From NCBI GenBank assembly GCA_030916665.1, contig JAUPWC010000012.1, positions 1-16,584 on the forward strand: 16,584 bases of DNA. The letters are read 5' to 3'. The DNA is from Verrucomicrobiota bacterium (lineage in GTDB: Bacteria > Verrucomicrobiota > Verrucomicrobiia > Opitutales > Opitutaceae). This document shows positions 1-8,000 of the stretch, in pieces. A program made the position numbers and the translations under genes. The notes beneath the pieces were generated by a model. It did no database searches, had not been told where the DNA came from, and was given only the letters and a program-made list of their open reading frames with translations. Positions within the stretch are counted from its first letter, which is position 1, and the number at the start of each line of letters is the position of its first letter.

Positions 1-29
1 CGGGGATCATCGCCCTGGCACTGGGGTGA
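1..29 (+). CDS. possible 3' end of a gene cut by the window edge
   Basis: Reading in frame from base 3 gives a short hydrophobic tail, GIIALALG, then a TGA stop at 27-29. A hydrophobic C-terminus would fit a membrane protein convergent with the minus-strand gene that ends at 66. Only eight codons are visible, so no function can be assigned and chance is a real alternative. Confidence 0.25.
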
Positions 30-65
30 GCGGGTTTCCCTGGAGGCTGGGCCCCACCAGACAAA

Positions 66-1196
66 TCAACCTTTCGCCACCGGCCGCAGTTCCACGCCGT
101 GCGGGCAGCGGGCCGTCTCGGTCGTGAACTGGCTGCGGCAGCGCGGGCAATACCGGCAGCTCGCCGGGCCGTCGGCGCGCGGCGCGGCAAAAAGCGTCGC
201 TTCGTCGAGGCCGGCGGCCGCCAGTAGCGGACCGAGCCGCTTCGTCAGCTCCGCGCGGTGCCAGGCAGCGACCGTTTTCGCCAGCGGCGGATCATCGGCT
301 TCGCCGATCGGCCAGCGCAGGTCGCCGAGGACCTGGAACGCGCGTTCCTCGCGCTCACGCTTCGCGGCGAAGGCCAGCGCGAAGGCCAGCGGATGTTGCG
401 CGGGAAACCAGCCGTCGCCCGCCAGCGCCCGCAGGCGCAGCGCCTGCGGCGGCAGCAGGGCCGCGCTGAAGAGCGCGATGGTGCGCTTGTCCTCGCCCGG
501 CACCTTGAGCCGGCGCGTCGCCATCCACGCGGCGGCCAGCGCGGCCAGGTGCAGCAGCACCAGATAACCCACGACAAACGGCAGCGCCCGCGCGACCGAC
601 TCCGCCTGCTTCGGCGTCAGCCGGCTCGCACCGTCGGCGAGCAGATAGGCGGTGATCACCGCAGCGAGGGCGAGGAACAGCACGTTCAACAGCGCCGGCA
701 TTGTCGTGCGGCCGGCGAGCGCCGCGGCGCGCCGCCGCAGGTGCACGGGGCGGAGCCAGCGCTGCAGCCACCAGCCGACGCGCGCCGTGCGCACGGGCTC
801 GGGCATGCGCGCGAGACCGAGAATCTGCGCGGCGCGCAGGTGGCCGGTGTCGCGGCAGAAGCGCGCGCCGTTGATCGTGATCCAGCCGCCCTTTTGTTCC
901 GTTTCGAGAATGTCGTCCCACGCCCACTCCGTGGCGCGCGCCGGCGCCTCCGCGGGCCGGCCGGCCGCACCAACGGGCCGGTTGCTGATGCCAACGGGCG
1001 AAATCGCGAAGGGAATGTCGTCCGCCACCACGCTCCAGCCCGTGGGCGACCAGCCGGGCAGGAGCAGCCGGCCGAAAACGAAGCGCGCGCTCCGGCCCGC
1101 GCCGGCCAGGCCGAAGCGCGCCGCCGCCGGCAGCTTGACGCCGTCGGCGAGCCAGAGTGCCCAGAACACCAGCAGCACTGAAGCCCACTCGCTCAT
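66..1196 (-). CDS. membrane protein with C-terminal cysteine cluster
   Basis: This encodes 376 residues of unrecognised family. Hydrophobic segments lie at about 1-20, 168-187 and 207-232, which predicts an inner-membrane protein. The C-terminus carries CRYCPRC (C347, C350, C353), then C364 and H366, a CxxCxxC-x10-CxH arrangement resembling a small zinc ribbon. Residues 205-335 form a mixed helical, charged segment. The ATG at 1196 lies only 19 bases past the stop of the DUF2167 gene, so the two genes very probably form one transcript. DUF2167 genes are often followed by an uncharacterised membrane protein, so a shared envelope role is a reasonable inference. No Shine-Dalgarno sequence is visible. 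Coding status is supported by length, operon spacing and coherent hydrophobic segments; function is unknown. Confidence 0.8.
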   Translation of the reverse strand: MSEWASVLLVFWALWLADGVKLPAAARFGLAGAGRSARFVFGRLLLPGWSPTGWSVVADDIPFAISPVGISNRPVGAAGRPAEAPARATEWAWDDILETEQKGGWITINGARFCRDTGHLRAAQILGLARMPEPVRTARVGWWLQRWLRPVHLRRRAAALAGRTTMPALLNVLFLALAAVITAYLLADGASRLTPKQAESVARALPFVVGYLVLLHLAALAAAWMATRRLKVPGEDKRTIALFSAALLPPQALRLRALAGDGWFPAQHPLAFALAFAAKREREERAFQVLGDLRWPIGEADDPPLAKTVAAWHRAELTKRLGPLLAAAGLDEATLFAAPRADGPASCRYCPRCRSQFTTETARCPHGVELRPVAKG

Positions 1197-1215
1197 GCCG
1201 GCGCAGCGGGCGCGA

Positions 1216-2163
1216 TCAGGCCGAAGGCTCGTCGGGGCGGGCGCCCGTCACCTTGTTCATGAGCTTCTTGATGCCCACGCCGACCGCCACGAGCGCGGCC
1301 ACGACGGCCTTCCAGGCCTTGCCGAAGAACGCGGTGAACTGGGCCAGCCAACCCATCTTGGCCGCGGCCGCCACGCCGCCGCCCAGCACGAGCGCGGCGA
1401 GGCCGTATTTCGCGACCTTGTCGCCCGCCTTGAACTCGGTGTATTTCTGGCCGGAAACATAGTTGAAGCCGCCGGCCAGCAGCTGGTCGGCCTCCGTTTC
1501 GGCCTGCTTGAAAACCGTCGCGTCGCTCACGAGCGTGACGTTCATCACGCCGCCGCGCCCGAGCAGGCGGATGCTGCCGTTGATCCACACTTCCTGAAAG
1601 TTGTCGCGCGAGGAGGCGAGGTTGATGGCCCACTTCAGGTTGTTCGTCTTCGGATCGTAGTGCGGCTGCGTGGCCCACCCCTTTAGGCGCATTTCGTCCC
1701 AACCGCGCTGCTTGCGCGCCTCGTTGGCGGCCTCCTGGTTGCCGCTCATGGAGGACATGAGCTTGTCGGCGTTGAGCTCGTCCTTGTCGTCGTCCTTCAC
1801 GTAGCCGATGTCGTCGTAGTCGAAGAAGAGCGTCCAGTCGTTGGGCGCGAGGACAACGCCGACCTCGTTGCCGCTGCGGGAATTCCGGGTGAGCTCGTAG
1901 AAGCGGTCGAGCGAGTCGGGCCCGACAAACGAGAAACCCTCGGGCAGCTTGAGCTCGGCGGTCTGGCCGAGCGGCACGGTGGCGGGGCCGTTGACCAGCT
2001 TGATGCCGGCACGGGCGTAAGCCTCCTCGCGGGTCGCGGGCGGCGCTTCGGCCGCGGGCGCCGTCTCAGCGGAGGAAGCGGGCTGCGCCTCCTTGGGTTT
2101 GTCTTGGGCGACAACGGTGACGGCGACGCAAGCCGCCAGGAGCAGACAACGAGTCAGATGCAT
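1216..2163 (-). CDS. DUF2167 family membrane-anchored protein
   Basis: This encodes 315 residues. It starts with a signal peptide (hydrophobic 4-19, likely cleaved near VVAQ) followed by an Ala/Pro/Glu-rich linker to about residue 45. The body matches my knowledge of DUF2167: GPATVPLGQTAELKLPEG near 60, DDIGYVKDDDKDELNADKL near 118, a GWATQPHYDPKTNNLKW stretch, then RLLGRGGVMNVTLVSD. The C-terminus has a YGLAALVLGGGVAAAAKMG membrane segment and a second hydrophobic helix before a lysine-rich end (KKLMNKVTG). The family is uncharacterised; its layout implies a periplasmic domain anchored in the inner membrane. The gene is first in a two-gene minus-strand unit and diverges from the gene at 2286. 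The ATG at 2163 is chosen because the signal peptide follows it directly; upstream bases are CT/C-rich with no ribosome-binding sequence. Confidence 0.92.
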   Translation of the reverse strand: MHLTRCLLLAACVAVTVVAQDKPKEAQPASSAETAPAAEAPPATREEAYARAGIKLVNGPATVPLGQTAELKLPEGFSFVGPDSLDRFYELTRNSRSGNEVGVVLAPNDWTLFFDYDDIGYVKDDDKDELNADKLMSSMSGNQEAANEARKQRGWDEMRLKGWATQPHYDPKTNNLKWAINLASSRDNFQEVWINGSIRLLGRGGVMNVTLVSDATVFKQAETEADQLLAGGFNYVSGQKYTEFKAGDKVAKYGLAALVLGGGVAAAAKMGWLAQFTAFFGKAWKAVVAALVAVGVGIKKLMNKVTGARPDEPSA

Positions 2164-2285
2164 GGGGGATGAGGTTGAGGTGGGGCCCGTGGCGGAGGTT
2201 TATTCCGGAAGGCCGGAAACCGGTCAAGCGGTGCGTGGCGGGATTGCGCTGGCGCCGGCTGCGCGGGCTGCGATAGCCTGCCACC
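2164..2285. promoter_or_regulatory. divergent intergenic region
   Basis: These 122 bases separate the divergent DUF2167 gene and the small-protein gene at 2286, so promoters for both must lie here or extend into the genes. I see a short inverted motif around CCGGAAGGCCGG (2206-2217) but no convincing -35/-10 pair. The promoter call rests on gene orientation only. Confidence 0.35.
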
Positions 2286-2657
2286 ATGCGTCGCTCCAAG
2301 GAAATCATCCTCCTGCTCGCGCTGCTCGTCGGCGCCATGGGCTTCGTGCTCTGGTATGTCATCGACCGCCGTGCAAAAAACCGTGCCGCGCCCGCCCCGG
2401 TCACGCGCAATCTTTCGCCCGAACCTCCGCCGGCGGGCACGCAGACCGTGCTGCCGCCGAAAGAGGAAGTCGTGCTGGGCGCCACCACCGAGCGCAAGAC
2501 CGTGGACTTCTCCAGCGGCCAGGCCGTCGTGAAGGACAGTGCCGAGGACCGCGCCGCGATCGACGAGGCGATGAAGGACATCGCCGAGGCCACGAAGGGC
2601 GTGACCTTCGAGCCGGCCAAGAAACCGAAAGACGCCACGCCGCCGAAGCAACCATGA
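2286..2657 (+). CDS. small signal-anchored hypothetical protein
   Basis: This encodes 123 residues. MRRSKE is followed by a hydrophobic segment (about 7-25, [19 protein letters not shown]) and then IDRRAKNR. The positive charge on both flanks makes a single-pass signal anchor more likely than a cleaved signal. The rest is low-complexity: Pro-rich at 35-60, a short acidic helix around 85-105 ([19 protein letters not shown]), and a Lys/Pro-rich end. I do not recognise a family. Its stop overlaps the start of the TRIC-channel gene in an ATGA, so the two are translationally coupled. A role as an accessory to that channel is possible but is inference. It has no visible Shine-Dalgarno sequence. Confidence 0.75.
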   Translation: MRRSKEIILLLALLVGAMGFVLWYVIDRRAKNRAAPAPVTRNLSPEPPPAGTQTVLPPKEEVVLGATTERKTVDFSSGQAVVKDSAEDRAAIDEAMKDIAEATKGVTFEPAKKPKDATPPKQP

Positions 2658-3349
2658 GCAACACCGCAACCGCGCTCTCGGGCAGCTTTGCCCTGCCGGT
2701 GCTGTTCGACCTCGGCGCCACTTTTGCCTTCGCCCTCTCGGGCGCGCTCGCCGCGATCAAGCGGCACTACGACATCGTCGGCGTGCTCGCGCTGGCGCTG
2801 GTCACCGGCCTCGGCGGCGGGCTGATCCGCGACGGCCTGTTCCTCGCGCAGGGCCCCACCCCGCTGCTCACCAACCCGCACTACCTCGAGGCCGTGGTGC
2901 TGGCGGCGCTCTGCGGGGTGTTCTTCGGCAACCGCATCCACCGCTTTGCGCGCCTGATCCCGATCGTGGACGCGCTCGGCCTCGGCGCCTACGCAGCCTT
3001 CGGGGTGCAAAAGTCCCTGCTCGCCGGCCTCGCCGCGCCCGCCGCCATCCTCGTCGGCCTCGTCAACGCCGTGGGCGGCGGCGTGCTGCGCGACCTGCTC
3101 TGCCGCGAGGAACCGCTCGTGTTCAAGCCCGGCCAGTTCTACTTCCTCATCGCGCTGGGCGGGGCCGTGGTCTTCCTCTTCGGCACCACCGTCCTCGGCT
3201 GGTCGGCCAACCAGTCCGCCGTCGCCGCCGTCGCGCTCACCTTCGTGCTGCGCATCCTCACGATCACGTTCAACTGGCGCACCGCGCCCGTCTCCTCCGG
3301 CAGCCTCTTCGAAAACGACGACCCGCCCGCGCCGCCGCCCAAGTCCTGA
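2654..3349 (+). CDS. TRIC-type cation channel family protein (UPF0126-like)
   Basis: This encodes 231 residues of an inner-membrane protein with about seven hydrophobic helices. It has the internal duplication typical of prokaryotic TRIC channels: a first glycine/Arg-Asp signature GLGGGLIRD at 52-60 and a second [16 protein letters not shown] at 139-154. Family members form homotrimeric potassium-selective or monovalent-cation channels; the physiological role in bacteria is poorly defined. The family core is about 200 residues, and this copy adds a hydrophilic tail ending in [10 protein letters not shown]. The start at 2654 is chosen because it gives a membrane-protein N-terminus and overlaps the preceding stop by four bases. 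The frame stays open back to 2093, but that extension is Arg/Ala-rich and antisense or out of frame to other genes. glpK follows 53 bases downstream, probably in the same transcript. Confidence 0.93.
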   Translation: MSNTATALSGSFALPVLFDLGATFAFALSGALAAIKRHYDIVGVLALALVTGLGGGLIRDGLFLAQGPTPLLTNPHYLEAVVLAALCGVFFGNRIHRFARLIPIVDALGLGAYAAFGVQKSLLAGLAAPAAILVGLVNAVGGGVLRDLLCREEPLVFKPGQFYFLIALGGAVVFLFGTTVLGWSANQSAVAAVALTFVLRILTITFNWRTAPVSSGSLFENDDPPAPPPKS

Positions 3350-3402
3350 GCGCTCCTCCCTCAGGTTTCAGGTTTCAAGTCTCAGCTTTCCTGTCCCCTC
3401 TC

Positions 3403-4884
3403 ATGCCCCGCTGCGTCCTCGCCCTCGACCAAGGCACGACCTCGTCGCGCGCCATCGCCTTCGACCGGCGCGGCCGCGCCCTCGGCACCGCCCAGCAGGA
3501 ATTCGCCCAGCACTTCCCGCAGCCCGGCTGGGTCGAGCACGACCCGCGCGATCTCTGGGAAACCACGCGCCGCACCGCCCTCGCCGCGCTGGCCGAGGCC
3601 AACCTCACCGCCCGCGACGTCGCCGCGCTCGGCCTCACCAACCAGCGCGAGACCACCCTGCTCTGGGACCGCCGCACCGGCCGGCCGCTCCACCGCGCCA
3701 TCGTGTGGCAGGACCGCCGCACCGCCGGTCTCTGCGCGAAACTGAAACGCGCCGGTCTCGAACCGCTCTTCCGGAAAAAGACCGGCCTGCTCCTCGACCC
3801 GTATTTCTCCGGCACCAAGCTCGCCTGGCTGCTCGACCACCTTCCCGGCACGCGGCGGAGCGCGGAGCGCGGCGAACTGGCCTTCGGCACCGTGGACACC
3901 TGGCTGCTCTGGCAGCTCACCGGCGGCGCGGTCCACGCGACCGATGTTTCCAACGCCTCGCGCACGCTCCTGCTCAACCTCCGCACCGGCGACTGGGACC
4001 CCGAGCTGCTGAGAATCCTCCGCATCCCCCGCGAGGTGTTGCCCGAGGTGCGCGACAGCAGCGGCGCGTTCGGCGAGGTCACGAGCGTGCCCGCGTTGCG
4101 CGGTGTGCCCATCGGGGGCATCGCGGGCGACCAGCAAGCCGCGCTCTTCGGCCAGGCCTGTTTCCAGCCCGGCATGGCCAAGAACACTTACGGCACCGGC
4201 TGCTTCCTGCTCCTGCACACGGGCGACCGGCCGGTCATTTCGAAGAACAATTTGCTCACGACCATCGCCTGGCGCATCGGCGGAAAAACCGAATACGCCC
4301 TGGAGGGCTCCGTGTTCATCGGTGGCGCGGTGGTGCAGTGGCTGCGCGACGGTCTCGGTGTCATCACCCGCTCGGCCGACGTCGAAACCCTCGCCGCGAC
4401 CGTGTCCGACAACGGCGGCGTCTATCTCGTGCCGGCCTTCGCCGGACTTGGTGCGCCCCATTGGGACGCCGAGGCGCGCGGGGTGGTCGTCGGCCTCACG
4501 CGCGGCAGCACCGCGGGCCACTTGGCCCGCGCCGCGCTCGAGAGCATCGCCTACCAGAGCGCCGACCTGCTCGGCGCGATGCAGGCCGACTGCGGCCGCA
4601 AGCTCCGCGAACTGCGCGTGGACGGCGGCGCGACCGTCAACGACGCTCTCATGCAGTTCCAGGCCGATCTGCTCCGCGCGCCCGTCGTGCGCCCGCGCAC
4701 GACCGAGACCACCGCCCTCGGCGCCGCCTACCTCGCCGGCCTCGCGGTGGGCTTCTGGAAAAACCGCGCCGAGATCGCCACGCTCTGGTCGGCCAACCGC
4801 ACTTTCCGTCCCACCGCCCCGGCCGCCCGGATGAAAAAACTCCAAACCGGCTGGCACGCTGCCATCGCGCGGACGAGGAGCTGA
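3403..4884 (+). CDS. glpK: glycerol kinase
   Basis: This encodes 493 residues of the FGGY carbohydrate-kinase family. The enzyme phosphorylates glycerol with ATP to sn-glycerol 3-phosphate in the cytoplasm. Visible signatures are the N-terminal phosphate-binding DQGTTSSRA (9-17), [15 protein letters not shown], the [13 protein letters not shown] substrate region, [26 protein letters not shown] with the catalytic Asp at 243, [17 protein letters not shown], and the ATP-domain signature [17 protein letters not shown]. Length is normal. The allosteric loop that binds fructose 1,6-bisphosphate in Escherichia coli GlpK (GGKGGTR) is replaced by VPALRG at 229-234, and the C-terminal IIA-Glc site is not evident. 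Regulation is therefore probably different. No glpF or glpD is adjacent. No Shine-Dalgarno sequence precedes the ATG; upstream is a short CAGGTTT direct repeat. Confidence 0.97.
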   Translation: MPRCVLALDQGTTSSRAIAFDRRGRALGTAQQEFAQHFPQPGWVEHDPRDLWETTRRTALAALAEANLTARDVAALGLTNQRETTLLWDRRTGRPLHRAIVWQDRRTAGLCAKLKRAGLEPLFRKKTGLLLDPYFSGTKLAWLLDHLPGTRRSAERGELAFGTVDTWLLWQLTGGAVHATDVSNASRTLLLNLRTGDWDPELLRILRIPREVLPEVRDSSGAFGEVTSVPALRGVPIGGIAGDQQAALFGQACFQPGMAKNTYGTGCFLLLHTGDRPVISKNNLLTTIAWRIGGKTEYALEGSVFIGGAVVQWLRDGLGVITRSADVETLAATVSDNGGVYLVPAFAGLGAPHWDAEARGVVVGLTRGSTAGHLARAALESIAYQSADLLGAMQADCGRKLRELRVDGGATVNDALMQFQADLLRAPVVRPRTTETTALGAAYLAGLAVGFWKNRAEIATLWSANRTFRPTAPAARMKKLQTGWHAAIARTRS

Positions 4885-4921
4885 GGCCCCGCACCCGCGC
4901 ACGGCAAATGGCTGGCGTTGG

Positions 4922-4952
4922 GCAAGCCCCGGTTTTTACACGCCGGGCTTGC
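4922..4952 (+). terminator. hairpin after glpK
   Basis: An inverted repeat pairs GCAAGCCCCGG (4922-4932) with CCGGGCTTGC (4943-4952), with one bulged C and a loop of TTTTTACACG. It lies 38 bases past the glpK stop and 50 bases before the next start. There is no T-run after the stem on either strand, so it may be a weak or factor-dependent terminator, or a repeat-type palindrome. Confidence 0.4.
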
Positions 4953-5001
4953 AGGGATTACCGCTTCGGACAAACTTCACGATGCACCCACTGACCGCCG
5001 T

Positions 5002-8000
5002 ATGAAGACTTTCCGTTTCGCCACGGCCCTGCTGGCCGCCGCCCTCACCGCCGCCCCCGCACTGTCTCAGGACAGCGCTGAAATCGCCTCCCTGCGCGCC
5101 AAGGCCGAGCGCGGCAACGGCATCGCGCAATACAACCTCGGCCTCGCCTATGCGGAAGGCCGCGGCATCGCGGCCGACCAGATCGAGGCCTTCGTCTGGC
5201 TCTCGCTCGCCCGCGACAACGGCGCCCGCGGTCGCGCGCTCGACGCCCTTCTCGCCAACATCGACCGCACCACGATCACGGCCGCCGAGGAGCGTCTCGC
5301 CGAGCGTCGCGTTGCACTCGGCATGCGTCCGGCCACCGCCGCACCCGCCACGCCGCCGCCCGCGAAAAGCGCTCCGCCGACCGTGCAAACCCCGGCGGTG
5401 ACGGCACCCGCTCCGGTCCCGGCGACGCCCGCCGCACCCGCTTCCGACCGCGAATTGCTCACCCGCACGCAGGCCGAGCGCGACGCCTTGGCCGCCCGCG
5501 CCAGCGAACTGACGGCGGAGATCACCGCCCTGCGCGCCGACCGCGAGCGCCTCGCCCAGGGCGCCACAGCCGCGCAGTCCGAGTTGCAGCGCACCCGCCA
5601 AGCCATCGCGGCCCTGCAGAACGCCCCGAAGCCCGTGATCGACAATTCGGCCCTCGATCAGAAAACCCGCGAACTGCAGGCCGCGCAGGCCGAACTCCAG
5701 ACCGCCCGCGCCTTCGGCGAACAGGTCGAGGCCACGCTCAACCGCGTCACCGACGAGAAGACCCGCGAGCTGCAGGTCGCCCGCGCCTTCGGCGAGGAGG
5801 TCGAGAAAACCCTCAACCGCGTGAACGACGAAAAGGCCGCCGCCGAAGCCCGTCTCCGCGCCGCCGAGCAGACCCGCGACGCCCTCGCCCGCGAGTTCGA
5901 CACCGCCAAGAGCCGCCTCGCCGCCCTCGAACAGCAGGCCGCCCAGCCCAAGCCGGCTCCGGAACCGGCCTACCCCGACCTGCGCGGTCGCGTCGGCGAA
6001 CTGGAGCAGCAGCTGACCGCCGCCAAGAGCGCCAAGCCGGCTTATCCCGACCTGCGCGGCAAGGTTGCCGAACTCGAAACCGCCCTGACCGCCGCCCGCA
6101 ACGCGAAACCCGCCTACCCAGACCTCTCCGCCCGCGTGAAGGAATTGGAGGGCACCCTGACCACCGCGCAGAACGCCAGGCCGGCATTCCCCGATCTCCG
6201 CAACCGCGTGAGCGAACTCGAAACCTCGCTCGCCGCCGCCCGCAGCGCCAAGCCCGCTTACCCTGATCTCTCCGGCCAAGTCACTCAGCTGGAGGCTGCG
6301 CTGGTCTCAGCCCGCAATGCCAAGCCGGCCTACCCGGATCTGTCCGCGCGCGTGAAGGAGCTCGAGACGCAAGTCGCCGCCAAACCGGCCTTCCCCGACC
6401 TCCGCGGCCGCGTCGGCGAGCTCGAACAACAACTCGCCGCAGCCCGGAGCGCGAAGCCCGCCTTCCCCGACCTCCGCAGCCAGGTCACCGAACTCGAAAC
6501 TGCCCAGCGCTCGCTGGCGCGCGAGGTGGACGCGACCAAGGCCGCCCTCGCCAAGGCCAACGACGCTCTCGCCGCCAAACCCGCCGCGCCCGCCTATCCC
6601 GACCTGCGCGAGCGCGTCGCCGCCCTCGAAGCCGATCTCAGCTCCGCACAAAACGCGAAGCCCGCCTACCCCGACCTGAGCGGCCGCGTGGCCGAGTTGG
6701 AAACCGCCCTCGCCTCCGCCCAGAACGCCGCGCCGAAAACGCGCGACCTCGAAGCCCGCATCGCCGCGCTCACCGCCGAGGCCGCCCTGCGCCAGCGCGA
6801 GACCACCACGCTCGCCGAGGCGCGCGCCGAGGCCGAAAAATCCCGCGACGCCCTCGCAAAACAGTTCGACGACCACAAGGCCTCGACCGCCGCCGCGCTG
6901 CGCGAGCGCACCAACCTCGAGGCCAGCGTGAAGCTGCTCGAGTCCGACAAGGCCTCCCTGCGCCGTCAGGCCGAAACCGCCGGCAATGAAACCGCCCAGC
7001 TCCGCACCCAGCTCGCCGGCCTCCGCGAACAGCTCGCGGCCAAACCCGCCGCCCCCGCTTACCCCGACCTGAGCAACCGCGTGAACGAGCTCGAAACGGC
7101 TCTCGCCGCCGCGCGAAACGCGAAACCCGCCTATCCCGACCTCTCCGACCGGGTGAACGAACTCGAAGCCCAGCTCGTCACCGCGAAGAACGCCGCGCCC
7201 GCCTACCCAAATCTCAGCGGCAAGGTCGCCGAACTCGAGGCCGCCTTGGCCGCCGCCAAGGGCGCCAAACCCGCCTATCCGGATCTCTCCGGCAAAGTCG
7301 CCGAGTTGGAGAAGCAACTCGCCTCCGCCGGCCAGGACTCGCAGCGCAAGCTGGATGAGCAATCACGCCAGGCCGAGGTCGCGCAGCGCAACCTCAGCCG
7401 CGAACTCGACGTGACCAAGGGCGCCCTCGCCAAGGCCAACGACACCCTCGCCGCGAAACCCGCCGCTCCGGCCTATCCGGACCTGCGCGAACGTGTCGCC
7501 GGGCTCGAAGCCGAACTCACCGCGGCCAAGAGCGCCAAGCCCGCCTACCCCGACCTGTCCGGTCGCGTGCAGGAACTCGAAACCCAGCTCGTCGCCGCGA
7601 AGAGCGCCGCGCCGGCTTACCCGAATCTCAGCGGCAAGGTCGCGGAATTGGAAACCGCCCTCTCCACCGCCCGCTCCGCGAAACCGGCCTACCCCGACCT
7701 GAGCGGCAAGGTGGCCGAGCTTGAGACCGCGCTCAAGGCCGCCGGCAGCGAAACCAAGGCGCCGGCTTACCCTGATCTGTCCGGCAAAGTCGCCGAACTG
7801 GAGCGCGACCTGGTCTCCGCGCAACAGAAGGCCGGGGCCGCGGAACAGGCCCGCCTGGCCGTGGCCCGCGACTTTGAGGACTTCAGGAACGCCAACGCCG
7901 CCGCGCAACGCGAGCGCACCAACCTGCAGGCGAGCGTCAAGCTGCTCGAGTCCGACAAGACCTCGCTCCGCCGCCAGCTCGACACCTCCGAGGGCGACCT

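Noticed and set aside
3362..3379. CAGGTTTCAGGTTTCAAG direct repeat before glpK
   Set aside because: It is only about two and a half short units, with no sign of a regulatory dyad; too little to call a feature.
3382..4902. 506-residue open frame on the minus strand
   Set aside because: It is antisense to glpK and carries no recognisable motif.
4918..5001. Upstream start for the LysM protein at 4918
   Set aside because: The extra 28 residues fall across a hairpin and place the signal peptide internally; the ATG at 5002 is directly followed by a good signal sequence.
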